NCBI RefSeq assembly: GCF_021246445.1
Contig: NZ_JAJQXW010000005.1
Location: 62,001 to 126,000 of the forward strand
DNA from: Rhabdothermincola salaria
Lineage (GTDB): Bacteria > Actinomycetota > Acidimicrobiia > Acidimicrobiales > Acidimicrobilacustridaceae
Length of the DNA: 64,000 nt
Reading direction: 5' to 3'
Under the pieces are notes generated by a model. It did not search any database. It was given only the letters and a program-made list of their open reading frames with translations, and had not been told where the DNA came from. Position 1 is the first letter of the stretch; the number at the start of each line of letters is the position of its first letter. The position numbers and the translations under genes were made by a program. Shown piece by piece: positions 9,929-17,833 of this stretch.

Positions 9929-10801
9929 ATGACAGCGCAGGTCCTCGACGGTGAAGCAGTGGCCACGGGCATCAAGGCGGACCTGGTGGCCCGGGTGGCC
10001 GCCCTGGCCGAGCGGGGCATCACCCCGGGGCTCGGCACGGTGCTGGTCGGCGACGACGGCCCCTCGGCCAACTACGTGGCCATGAAGCACCGCGACTGCG
10101 AGGCCCTGGGCATCACATCGCACCACGCCCACCTCCCGGCCGACGCCACGCAGGACGACGTGCTCGAGGTCGTGCACCGCTTCAACGCCGACCCTGCCGT
10201 CGACGCCTACCTCATGCAGTACCCGTTCCCGAAGCACCTCGACTTCGAGGCCGCCCTGCTCGCCGTCGACCCGGCCAAGGACGTCGACGGGCTGCACCCG
10301 GTCAACCTCGGCCACCTGGTCCAGGGCGTCGCCGGTCCGCTGCCGTGCACGCCGGCAGGCATCCAGGCCCTGCTCGTGCACTACGAGGTGCCCATCGAGG
10401 GCCGCCACGTGGTCATCGTGGGCCGAGGGCTCACCATCGGGCGGCCCCTGGCCAACCTGCTCACCCTCAAGCGCCCTCACGCCAACGCCGCGGTCACCGT
10501 GGTGCACACCGGTGTGGCCGACCTCGGCGCCTACACGCGTCAGGCCGACATCCTGGTGGCCGCCGCCGGCTCGCCCGGCCTGATCACCGCGGAGATGGTC
10601 AAGCCCGGCGCGGCCGTGGTGGCCGCCGGCGTGTCGTTCGAAGGCAAGAAGCTCGTCTCCGACGTGGCCGAGGAGGCCGCCGAGGTCGCCGGTTGGCTCT
10701 CGCCCCGCATCGGCGGCGTGGGGCCCATGACCCGCGCCATGTTGCTGGTGAACACCGTGGAGGCGGCCGAGCGGGCGCTGGGTCCCGGAGACGGCGGATG
10801 A
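9929..10801 (+). CDS. folD: Methylenetetrahydrofolate dehydrogenase / methenyltetrahydrofolate cyclohydrolase
   Basis: A 290-residue bifunctional enzyme interconverting 5,10-methylene-, 5,10-methenyl- and 10-formyl-tetrahydrofolate with NADP. NYVAMKHRDCEALGI contains the catalytic Lys of the YxxxK motif. DVDGLHPVNLGHLVQG and PCTPAGIQALL are standard, VGRGLTIGRPLANLL is the Rossmann NADP loop, and IGGVGPMTRAML closes the active site. The start at 9929 gives the usual length. Its stop overlaps the metF ATG (ATGA at 10798-10801), so both are made from one message and feed the formyl donor used by PurN and PurH. Confidence 0.95.
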   Translation: MTAQVLDGEAVATGIKADLVARVAALAERGITPGLGTVLVGDDGPSANYVAMKHRDCEALGITSHHAHLPADATQDDVLEVVHRFNADPAVDAYLMQYPFPKHLDFEAALLAVDPAKDVDGLHPVNLGHLVQGVAGPLPCTPAGIQALLVHYEVPIEGRHVVIVGRGLTIGRPLANLLTLKRPHANAAVTVVHTGVADLGAYTRQADILVAAAGSPGLITAEMVKPGAAVVAAGVSFEGKKLVSDVAEEAAEVAGWLSPRIGGVGPMTRAMLLVNTVEAAERALGPGDGG

Positions 10802-11667
10802 CCCGCATCGCCGATCTGCTGGCCGCCGGCCGGACCTGCTCGTTCGAGTTCTTCCCGCCCAAGACCGACGAGGCCGCCCGCGCCCTCGAGAAGACGATCG
10901 GCGAGCTCGAGGGCCTCCACCCGTCCTTCGTCTCGGTCACCTACGGCGCCGGGGGGTCCACCCGCGAGCGCACCCGCGACATCGTGATCCACATAGAGCG
11001 CGACACGGGCATCACCGCCATGGCCCACCTCACGTGCGCGGCCCACACCCGTGACGAGCTGGTGAGCCTGCTCACCGAGTACCGCGAGGCGGGCATCACC
11101 AACATCTTGGCCCTGGCCGGCGATCCGCCGGCCGACCAGCCCGACGACGCCCCGCTCGACGAGTTCGCCTACGCGCTCGACCTGGTGCGCCTGGTGCACG
11201 AGGTGGGCGACTTCTCGGTCGGCGTGGCCGCCCACCCCGAGGGCCATCCCCGTTCGCCGGAGATGGGATCGGATCGCCGCCACCTGGCCGCCAAGCTGGC
11301 CGAGTCCGACTTCGCCATCACCCAGTTCTTCTTCGAGGCCGAGCCCTACCTGCGCATGGTCGACGAACTGGCCGCGCTCGACTGCCACAAGCCGGTGCTG
11401 CCGGGCATCATGCCGGTCACCAACGCCAAGCAGGTGGCCCGCTTCGCCCAGCTGGCCGGCGCCGAGTTCCCGCCCCACCTGGCCGCCCGCTTCGAGGCCC
11501 TCGCCGACGACCCCGACGGCGTGCGGGCCCTGGGTGTGGAGCTGGCCACCGCCCTGTGCCAGGAGCTGCTCGACCAGGGCGCCCCGGGGCTGCACTTCTA
11601 CACGCTGAACCGCTCGACCGCGACCCGCGAGATCGCCACCAACCTCGGTTTCACCGGCCCTCGCTGA
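10798..11667 (+). CDS. metF: 5,10-methylenetetrahydrofolate reductase
   Basis: A 289-residue FAD-dependent reductase that makes 5-methyl-tetrahydrofolate for methionine synthesis. [21 protein letters not shown] is the family N-terminus with the catalytic Glu. Then come [39 protein letters not shown], the [11 protein letters not shown] segment and [13 protein letters not shown], all in order. Length matches bacterial single-domain MetF. Translationally coupled to folD. Confidence 0.95.
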   Translation: MTRIADLLAAGRTCSFEFFPPKTDEAARALEKTIGELEGLHPSFVSVTYGAGGSTRERTRDIVIHIERDTGITAMAHLTCAAHTRDELVSLLTEYREAGITNILALAGDPPADQPDDAPLDEFAYALDLVRLVHEVGDFSVGVAAHPEGHPRSPEMGSDRRHLAAKLAESDFAITQFFFEAEPYLRMVDELAALDCHKPVLPGIMPVTNAKQVARFAQLAGAEFPPHLAARFEALADDPDGVRALGVELATALCQELLDQGAPGLHFYTLNRSTATREIATNLGFTGPR

Positions 11668-11794
11668 ACACCCGTCGGGGCCTGCCGGGAGGCGGCAACC
11701 CCTTGGTGGCCGCGACGCGAGCGCCGGTAGCCTGACCGCCTCGAGAGGCGCGCCACGGGGCGCCCGGACAGGGGGCGACGGTGGGGGACGGGCA

Positions 11795-13699
11795 GTGGCG
11801 GTCGGCTCAGCCGATCGCAGCACCCTCGACGCTGCCCCCGGCGGCCCCGCCGGGACCCGCGCGGCGTCGGCCGTGACCGCCTCGACGTCCGCGGAGCCCA
11901 CCCGAGGGGTGGTCGGGCGCGGCGCCCGGCTCCTGGCGCGCTACGTGCGGGCCCAGCCCCGCGTGTTCGCGGTGTCCATCGTCGGCGCGGCCATCTACGC
12001 CGGGGCCGCGGTGGCCACGACCGTCGTGCTGGGACGCATCACCAACGAGGTGATCGTGCCCTCGTTCGCCGACGGTCGGGTCGAGGGCAGTGCCGTGCTC
12101 GGGGCGGCCGGCGTGCTGCTCGCCGTCGGGTTCCTGCGGGCCCTCACCATCATCCTGCGGCGCTACTTCGCCGCCCTGCTCACCTTCCGGAACCAGCGGG
12201 CGTGGCGCAAGCGGCTGAGCCGGGTGTACCTCGAAGCCCCCTTGCGCTTCCACAAGGACACCCCCACCGGGCGGCTGCTGGCCCACGCCGACAACGACAT
12301 CATCGCCGCCACCGAGGTCCTCAACCCCCTGCCGTTCTCCATCGGGGTGGTCACCCTGGTGGTGTTCGCCATCGCCAGCCTGGCCACCGTCGACTGGATG
12401 CTGATGCTGGTGGCGGTGCTGTTGTTCCCCGCCCTGGCCATCGTGAACCGCCTCTACACCGCTCGGGTGGAGGTGCCCGTCGGCGAGGTGCAGCGCCAGG
12501 TGGGCCACGTCAGCCGCATCGCCCACGAGAGCTTCGACGGCGCTCTCGTCGTCAAGACGCTCGGTCGCGCCGATGCCGAGGTCGAACGCCTCGACCGGGC
12601 CGCCGACCAGCTGCGCCGGGCCCGCCTCGACGTGGGGCGGGTGCGGGCCACCTTCGAACCGGTCATCGACGCCCTCCCCAACCTGGGCATCGTCGTGTTG
12701 CTGGTCATCGGCGCCTGGCAGGTCTCGCTCGGCCGGCTCGACACCGGGCAGGTGGTGCAGGCGGTGGCGCTGTTCGGGCTGCTGGCCTTCCCCATGCGGG
12801 TCTTCGGGTTCTTCCTCCAGGAGCTGCCGAGGGCGGTCGTCACCAGCGAGCGCCTCGACCTGGTGGTCGCCACCCCGTCCGAGCCGGCGCCCGAGCCCGG
12901 CACCGCGGTCCCGCTGCCCGATGGGCCGCTGGCGGTCGCCCTCGAGGAGGTCTCCTTCGCCCACGGCAGCGGCGCCGGTTCCGTCGACGGCCCGGACGAC
13001 GCCCCCGACCGGCTGGACCCGGTGCTCGACGGCGTCACCATGCACGTCGACCACGGCGAGGTGGTGGCCCTCGTCGGGGCCACCGGCGCAGGCAAGTCCA
13101 CCCTGTGCGAGCTGCTGCCGCGCCTCCTCGACCCCGACACGGGCACCGTGCGTCTGGGCGGGGTCGACCTGCGAGAGGCCGACCCGGTCGCCGTGCGCGC
13201 CGCCGTGGCCCTGGTGTTCCAGGAGACCTTCCTCTTCGCCGACACCGTCCGCGAGAACGTCACCCTCGGATCCGAGGTGGACGACGACGAGCTGGAGGCC
13301 GCGGCCGCGGTCGCCCACGCCGATGACTTCGTGGCCCGCCTGCCCCAGGGTTGGGACACCGTCCTGGGGGAGCGGGGCGTGACCCTCTCCGGCGGGCAGC
13401 GCCAACGGCTGGCCCTCACTCGGGCCCTGCTGCGCCGGCCCCGTGTCCTGGTGCTCGACGACGCCACCAGCGCGGTCGACCCGACCATCGAGGCGGCCAT
13501 CCTCCGGGCCCTGCGGGCCACGCTGGCGTGCAGCACCCTGGTGGTGGCCCATCGTCTCTCGACCATCGAGCTGGCCGACCGGGTGGTGCACCTGGCCGAC
13601 GGGCGGGTGGTGGGCTCGGGCTCCCACGCCGAGCTCCTGGCCGGCGATCCCGTCTATGCCCGCCTGGTGCGGGCCTACGCCGACGGGATGACGTCGTGA
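11795..13699 (+). CDS. Heterodimeric ABC exporter half-transporter A (degenerate Walker B)
   Basis: A 634-residue half-transporter: an Ala/Thr-rich cytoplasmic N-terminus (about 45 residues), six membrane helices to about residue 330, then a nucleotide-binding domain. Walker A is GATGAGKST, the Q-loop is VFQETFLFADTVREN, the signature is the perfect LSGGQRQRLALTRALL, and the H-loop is VVAHRLST. Walker B reads VLVLDDATS, with Asp where the catalytic Glu should be. Its partner at 13696 has the complementary defect, so the two build one consensus and one degenerate ATP site. The GTG start is preceded by GGGGGA, and a TAGCCT hexamer at 11729 may be the promoter. Substrate unknown. Confidence 0.9.
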   Translation: MAVGSADRSTLDAAPGGPAGTRAASAVTASTSAEPTRGVVGRGARLLARYVRAQPRVFAVSIVGAAIYAGAAVATTVVLGRITNEVIVPSFADGRVEGSAVLGAAGVLLAVGFLRALTIILRRYFAALLTFRNQRAWRKRLSRVYLEAPLRFHKDTPTGRLLAHADNDIIAATEVLNPLPFSIGVVTLVVFAIASLATVDWMLMLVAVLLFPALAIVNRLYTARVEVPVGEVQRQVGHVSRIAHESFDGALVVKTLGRADAEVERLDRAADQLRRARLDVGRVRATFEPVIDALPNLGIVVLLVIGAWQVSLGRLDTGQVVQAVALFGLLAFPMRVFGFFLQELPRAVVTSERLDLVVATPSEPAPEPGTAVPLPDGPLAVALEEVSFAHGSGAGSVDGPDDAPDRLDPVLDGVTMHVDHGEVVALVGATGAGKSTLCELLPRLLDPDTGTVRLGGVDLREADPVAVRAAVALVFQETFLFADTVRENVTLGSEVDDDELEAAAAVAHADDFVARLPQGWDTVLGERGVTLSGGQRQRLALTRALLRRPRVLVLDDATSAVDPTIEAAILRALRATLACSTLVVAHRLSTIELADRVVHLADGRVVGSGSHAELLAGDPVYARLVRAYADGMTS

Positions 13700-15678
13700 C
13701 CGTCGCCCCGCCGGACCCGGGTTCCCGGTCCGAGGACGACGGGCCCGGCCCCGGTGCCGATCCGGCGGGGGTCGACGGCCACGCCGAGCTGCTCGCCCTC
13801 GAGCACGCCGAGGCCTTCGACGACCCCGCGGCGCGGGCCCGAGCCGACCGGGACGAGGGGGCGGCCACTCCCGAGGTGGCGCCCACCGGGGTCATGGGGG
13901 CCGGCGCCATCGCCGTGCTGCGGCGCGGCCTGGCCGAGAGCCCGGAGCTGCGACGGGGGCTCAAGCTCACCGTGCTGTTCGCCGTGCTCAGCGCGGTGGG
14001 TCGCCTCACCGTACCCGTGCTCGTACAACAGGTGGTCGACAAGGGGCTGCTGGCCGACGAGGGGTTCCGCCCGGGCCTGGTCTTCACCATCTGCGGCATC
14101 GGCGCGGCGATCATCGTGGGCGTCGCCGTGTTGAGCCGGTTCACCTACCTGCGCCTGGTGTCGGCCGCCGAGGCCATGTTGCGGGTCCTGCGGGTGCGGG
14201 CCTTCGCCCACGTCCATCGGCTCTCGGCCGCCGATCACGACGAGACCAAGCGGGGCGAGCTCACGTCGCGGGTCACCAGCGACATCGAGACCATCGCCCG
14301 CTTCGCCCAGTACGGGGCGGTGGCCTGGATCGTGAACTCCGTCGTCATCACCGGGACGCTGCTGGTGATGGCGGTGTACGCCTGGCAGCTGGCGCTGATC
14401 ACCGTGGTGGTGGCGGCGCCGCTGGTTCCCACGTTCCGCTTCATGCAGCGCCGTCAGCTCGTCGCCTACGGCAAGGTGCGCGAGCGGGTGAGCGAGACGA
14501 TGGGCGAGGTGTCCGAGGCGGTGCAGGGCGCCGCCCCGGTGCGGGCCTACGGCCTACGGCGCCGGGCGCTCACCCGCCTCGACGACGCCATCGACCGCCA
14601 GTACCGCGCCGAGATCGGCGCCGCCCGCTGGTTCGCCCTCATCTTCCCGCTGGGCGACGCCTTCGGGGCGATCACCCTGGCCGCGGTCACCGCGGTGGGG
14701 GTCTGGTGGGGGCCGTCGTGGGGACTCGACGCGGGCGGCCTGCTCGCCGTGCTCTTCCTGGTGCAGCTCATCCTGGGCCCGGTCGGGGAGCTGGGCGAGA
14801 TCCTCGACCAGACCCAGACCGCCATCGCCGGGTGGCGGCGGGTGCTCGACCTGTTGGACCAGCCGATCGATGTCGCCGAGGCCGATCCCGGCTCGCCGCT
14901 CCCGCCAGGTGCCCTGGAGGTGGCGGCCGAGGGGATCGGCTTCGGGTACCGCACCGGCCCGCCCGTGCTCCACGACGTGTCGGTGACCATCCCCGCCGGG
15001 GCATCGGTGGCCATCGTGGGCGAGACCGGTTCGGGCAAGACCACCTTCGCCCGGTTGCTCGTCCGCCTGGCCGACCCGACCGTGGGCACCATCCGCGTCG
15101 GAGGGGTCCCGCTGCCGGAGGTGGCCCCCGACGCCCGGCACCAGCGCATCCGGCTGGTGCCCCAGGAGGGCTTCGTCTTCGACACCACCCTGGCCGAGAA
15201 CGTGCGGATGGGCCGTCCGGGTGCCACCGACGACGAGGTGGCCGCCGCGCTCGACGACCTGGGGCTGAGCGCCTGGGTGGCGTCGTTGCCCCACGGGGCG
15301 AACACCGAGGTGGGCGAGCGGGGCGAGAACCTCTCGGTGGGCGAGCGCCAGCTGGTCGCTCTGGCCCGGGCCCATCTGGGCGATCCGGGGCTGTTGGTCC
15401 TCGACGAAGCCACCAGTGCCGTCGACCCCCGCACCGAGCGATCGCTCACCACGGCCCTGCAGCGCCTGGCCGCCGGGCGCACCACGGTCAGCGTGGCCCA
15501 CCGGCTCTCCACCGCCGAGGCCGCCGACCTGGTGCTGGTGTTCGACGCCGGGGTGCTGGTCGAGCGGGGCCACCACGACGAGCTGGTGGCCGCCGGCGGC
15601 CGCTACGGCGCCCTCTTCGCCAGTTGGCTGGGCAACACCGGTCAGGTCTCGGCCCCCCGACCCGGTGCGCAGGGGTAG
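13696..15678 (+). CDS. Heterodimeric ABC exporter half-transporter B (degenerate signature)
   Basis: A 660-residue half-transporter with an acidic, proline-rich N-terminal extension of about 70 residues, six membrane helices, and a nucleotide-binding domain with Walker A GETGSGKTT, Q-loop RLVPQEGFVFDTTLAEN, canonical Walker B LLVLDEATS and H-loop SVAHRLST. The ABC signature is LSVGERQLVALARA, with Val in place of the first signature Gly of LSGGQ. The GTG start at 13696 overlaps the stop of half-transporter A (GTGA). In known heterodimeric exporters such as TM287/288 one ATP site is non-catalytic; here the DD Walker B of A and the LSVGE of B fall on that same site. Confidence 0.9.
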   Translation: MTVAPPDPGSRSEDDGPGPGADPAGVDGHAELLALEHAEAFDDPAARARADRDEGAATPEVAPTGVMGAGAIAVLRRGLAESPELRRGLKLTVLFAVLSAVGRLTVPVLVQQVVDKGLLADEGFRPGLVFTICGIGAAIIVGVAVLSRFTYLRLVSAAEAMLRVLRVRAFAHVHRLSAADHDETKRGELTSRVTSDIETIARFAQYGAVAWIVNSVVITGTLLVMAVYAWQLALITVVVAAPLVPTFRFMQRRQLVAYGKVRERVSETMGEVSEAVQGAAPVRAYGLRRRALTRLDDAIDRQYRAEIGAARWFALIFPLGDAFGAITLAAVTAVGVWWGPSWGLDAGGLLAVLFLVQLILGPVGELGEILDQTQTAIAGWRRVLDLLDQPIDVAEADPGSPLPPGALEVAAEGIGFGYRTGPPVLHDVSVTIPAGASVAIVGETGSGKTTFARLLVRLADPTVGTIRVGGVPLPEVAPDARHQRIRLVPQEGFVFDTTLAENVRMGRPGATDDEVAAALDDLGLSAWVASLPHGANTEVGERGENLSVGERQLVALARAHLGDPGLLVLDEATSAVDPRTERSLTTALQRLAAGRTTVSVAHRLSTAEAADLVLVFDAGVLVERGHHDELVAAGGRYGALFASWLGNTGQVSAPRPGAQG

Positions 15679-15689
15679 CTTCGACGCGC

Positions 15690-16589
15690 ATGGCGAGCGA
15701 CGAGTTCCATGCCCTGGCCGAGCGGATGGCGGCGGCTCCGCCCCCTCCCCCCGACGAGACCGTCGAACAGCAGCGGGCCCGCATCGATGCCACCATGAGC
15801 CAGCTGCCGCTGGCCGACGGCGTCGAGGCCGTCGAGACCACGGTGGGCGGGGTGGCGGCCATCGAGTGCCGCCCGGGCGACCTGGCCCCCGATGCCCCGG
15901 TGGTGCTCTACGTCCACGGTGGCGGGTTCCGCATCGCCTCGGCGCTGGCCTACCGCGCCTACACCTCGCACCTGGCGGCCGTCATCGACGCCCGGGTCGT
16001 GAGCATCGACTACCGGCTCGCTCCCGAGCACGCCTTCCCGGCCGCCCTCGACGACACCGTGGCGGCCTACGTCTCGCTGCTCGACGAAGGGGTCCCCGCC
16101 GGGCGCATCGTCGTGGCCGGCGACTCCGCCGGCGGTGGCCTGGCGGCCTCGCTCGTGCCGGCCGCCCGCCAGCGGGGACTGGCCCTGCCCGCCGGCACGG
16201 TGTGCTGCTCGCCGTGGGTCGACCTCACCGTCACCGCCGCCAGCTACGTCCAGAACGCCGACGTCGATCGCCTCTTCTCCGCCGAGTCGGCCTCGCTCGC
16301 AGCCGGGCTCTACCTGGCCGGACACGATCCCACCGATCCTCTGGCCTCGCCGGTGTTCGCCGACTGGGCCGGGGCGCCGCCGATGCTGATCCAGGTCGGC
16401 GACGTGGAGGTCCTGCTCGACGACGCCCTGCGCCTGGCGGCCACGGCCAGCGACGCCGGAGTCGACGTCACCCTCACCGTCGCCCCGGAGATGCCCCACA
16501 TCTGGCCGATGAGCTACCCGGCCTTCCCGGAGGCGGTCGAGGCGGTCGAGGAGATCGCCGCCTTCGTGCACCGGGTCACCTCCCCCTGA
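15690..16589 (+). CDS. Alpha/beta hydrolase of the hormone-sensitive-lipase family
   Basis: A 299-residue esterase or lipase. VLYVHGGGFRIAS is the HGGG oxyanion-hole motif of the HSL family and VAGDSAGGGLAASL carries the nucleophile Ser in GDSAGG. The catalytic Asp is likely in IQVGDVEVLLDDA and the His in MPHIWPM. The protein is cytoplasmic with no signal peptide and resembles bacterial carboxylesterases and acetyl-hydrolases. A TAGCTT -10-like hexamer lies 8 bases before the ATG and includes the TAG stop codon of the preceding ABC gene. The last codons (VHRVTSP) and downstream bases are part of a 40-bp direct duplication. Confidence 0.88.
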   Translation: MASDEFHALAERMAAAPPPPPDETVEQQRARIDATMSQLPLADGVEAVETTVGGVAAIECRPGDLAPDAPVVLYVHGGGFRIASALAYRAYTSHLAAVIDARVVSIDYRLAPEHAFPAALDDTVAAYVSLLDEGVPAGRIVVAGDSAGGGLAASLVPAARQRGLALPAGTVCCSPWVDLTVTAASYVQNADVDRLFSAESASLAAGLYLAGHDPTDPLASPVFADWAGAPPMLIQVGDVEVLLDDALRLAATASDAGVDVTLTVAPEMPHIWPMSYPAFPEAVEAVEEIAAFVHRVTSP

Positions 16590-16645
16590 CTCCACCCAGC
16601 GCCTTTTGCACCGGGTCACCTCGCCCCGAGTCCACCACCGCTTTT
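16567..16645 (+). repeat. Imperfect 40-bp tandem duplication over the 3' end of the hydrolase gene
   Basis: TGCACCGGGTCACCTC at 16567-16582 recurs exactly at 16607-16622. The following bases (CCCCTGACTCCACCCAGCGC against GCCCCGAGTCCACCACCGCT) are clearly related. The first copy contains the last codons and the stop of the esterase gene; the second is non-coding. Confidence 0.75.
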
Positions 16646-16685
16646 TGCATGAGAACGACGCTCCATACGGCGCCGAACTCATGCA
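16646..16685 (+). repeat. Palindrome-ended 40-bp dispersed repeat, copy 1
   Basis: The element starts TGCATG and ends CATGCA, exactly 40 bases apart, and the arms extend to a perfect 9-bp inverted repeat (TTGCATGAG / CTCATGCAA, 16645-16653 and 16678-16686). The interior reads GAACGACG, then TCCAT, then GCGCCGAA. The two copies at 38544-38583 and 38630-38669 are in the opposite orientation and share ends, length and most interior bases. It is followed by related GAACGTTCGGGG motifs at about 16687, 16717 and 16752. Confidence 0.75.
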
Positions 16686-16804
16686 AGAACGTTCGGGGGT
16701 GCGGGGTCGGGGTCGTTCAGACACGTTCGGGGGCGGCGTCGTGATCGTGCAGGAACGTTCGGGGTGGGCGGCGCCGGTGGTTCAGTCGGGCGGGGGCCGG
16801 GAGG

Positions 16805-17695
16805 TCACGCGGGTGGACGGCCTCGTGAGGCCTTGGTGACGACCGCCGCACAGTCGCGCACGGCCTCGGCCGCGGCGAGGGCTGCTGCGGCCGACAGGCC
16901 CGGGGCGAAGCCGGTGCCGGAGATGGCGGCCACCACCGTGCCGTCGGCGTCGAACACCGGGGCGGCGATGACGCCGAGGTCGTAGGTGCGGTCGCCCTCG
17001 AGGGCCTCGACCGCGTAGGGGCCCTCGGCCATCGCCGTGAGCAGCTCGGTGAGGCCCGAGCGCAGGTCGGCGCGCACGGGCACGTCGGCCAGGTCCGACG
17101 CCGCCGCCCCGAAGGTGCGCTGGGCCTCCGAGGCCGCCCCTACGGCCACGCCCCGACGGCGGGTCCAGTCGAGGGCGGAGCGGTGGCGGCGCCGGGCGGC
17201 GGACGACGCGGCGGGGTCGCGGGCCAGCCACGCGTCGATCTCGTCGTCGGACGACCAGGCCAGGAACACGGCCCCGAGCGGCGGGGCCAGCGGCACCCGT
17301 TCGCCGGCGCGCAGGTCGGGACCGTGGGGCGACGGGTCGCCGGCCCTGGCCAGGAAGATGATCTCGTCGGCGGTGGCGGCGGTGACGACGACCTCGGCGC
17401 CGAGGCGCCGGGCCAGCTCCGGTGCCGCGTCGATGGCTCGCCGGATGCCGGGCTGCTCGTCGAGGGCCACCACGCCGGCGGCCACCAGCGCCGGCCCGAG
17501 GGCGTAGCTCTTGGTCTCCGGGTGGCGCCGCACGTGCCCGGCGGACTCGAGGGTGTGCAGCACGGCGTGGGCCGAGCCGAGGCTCATGCCCGTGCGGCGC
17601 ACCACCTCAGAGAGGGTGAAGCGCTGGCCGGGGTGGGCCACGAGCAGGTCGATCACCTGCAGGGCCCGTTGGGCGGCGGGAGCGGGACGGGGCAT
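16805..17695 (-). CDS. IclR-family transcriptional regulator
   Basis: A 296-residue DNA-binding regulator. The winged helix-turn-helix occupies about residues 8-68 (ALQVIDLLVAHPGQRFTLSE, then RRTGMSLGSAHAVLHTLESAG), and the effector-binding GAF-like domain follows to the end. I chose the ATG at 17695, which has GAGG 8 bases upstream. A longer frame from a GTG at 17746 adds 17 residues but would place the start inside the divergent promoter. It is transcribed away from a flavin oxidoreductase and two SDR genes and probably controls them through the palindrome at 17762-17781. The effector is unknown. Confidence 0.88.
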   Translation of the reverse strand: MPRPAPAAQRALQVIDLLVAHPGQRFTLSEVVRRTGMSLGSAHAVLHTLESAGHVRRHPETKSYALGPALVAAGVVALDEQPGIRRAIDAAPELARRLGAEVVVTAATADEIIFLARAGDPSPHGPDLRAGERVPLAPPLGAVFLAWSSDDEIDAWLARDPAASSAARRRHRSALDWTRRRGVAVGAASEAQRTFGAAASDLADVPVRADLRSGLTELLTAMAEGPYAVEALEGDRTYDLGVIAAPVFDADGTVVAAISGTGFAPGLSAAAALAAAEAVRDCAAVVTKASRGRPPA

Positions 17696-17724
17696 GTCGG
17701 GGGCCTCGGGGTGTCGGATCGCCG

Positions 17725-17753
17725 TTGACGGTGCCGGCAGCGGCACCTACGCT
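17725..17753 (+). promoter_or_regulatory. Strong promoter for the oxidoreductase/SDR operon
   Basis: TTGACG (17725-17730) and TACGCT (17748-17753) are separated by exactly 17 bases, the best -35/-10 pair I see in the window. The spacer contains a second inverted repeat, GTGCCG and CGGCAC (17731-17746). Transcription would start near 17760, right at the edge of the TTGCGAA palindrome. Confidence 0.65.
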
Positions 17754-17761
17754 TCTACCAG

Positions 17762-17781
17762 TTGCGAAGGACCTTTCGCAA
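17762..17781. promoter_or_regulatory. Candidate IclR operator (perfect 7-bp arms)
   Basis: TTGCGAA at 17762-17768 and TTCGCAA at 17775-17781 form a perfect inverted repeat around 6 bases. It sits just after the predicted start point of the + strand promoter and between the divergent IclR gene and the oxidoreductase gene. IclR-family regulators commonly bind such palindromes in the shared intergenic region. Bound protein here should block the operon. Confidence 0.65.
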
Positions 17782-17833
17782 TACCGAAATCAGGGGTGGC
17801 CGGGGGGCCGCTGCACCACGATGGGGAGTCACC

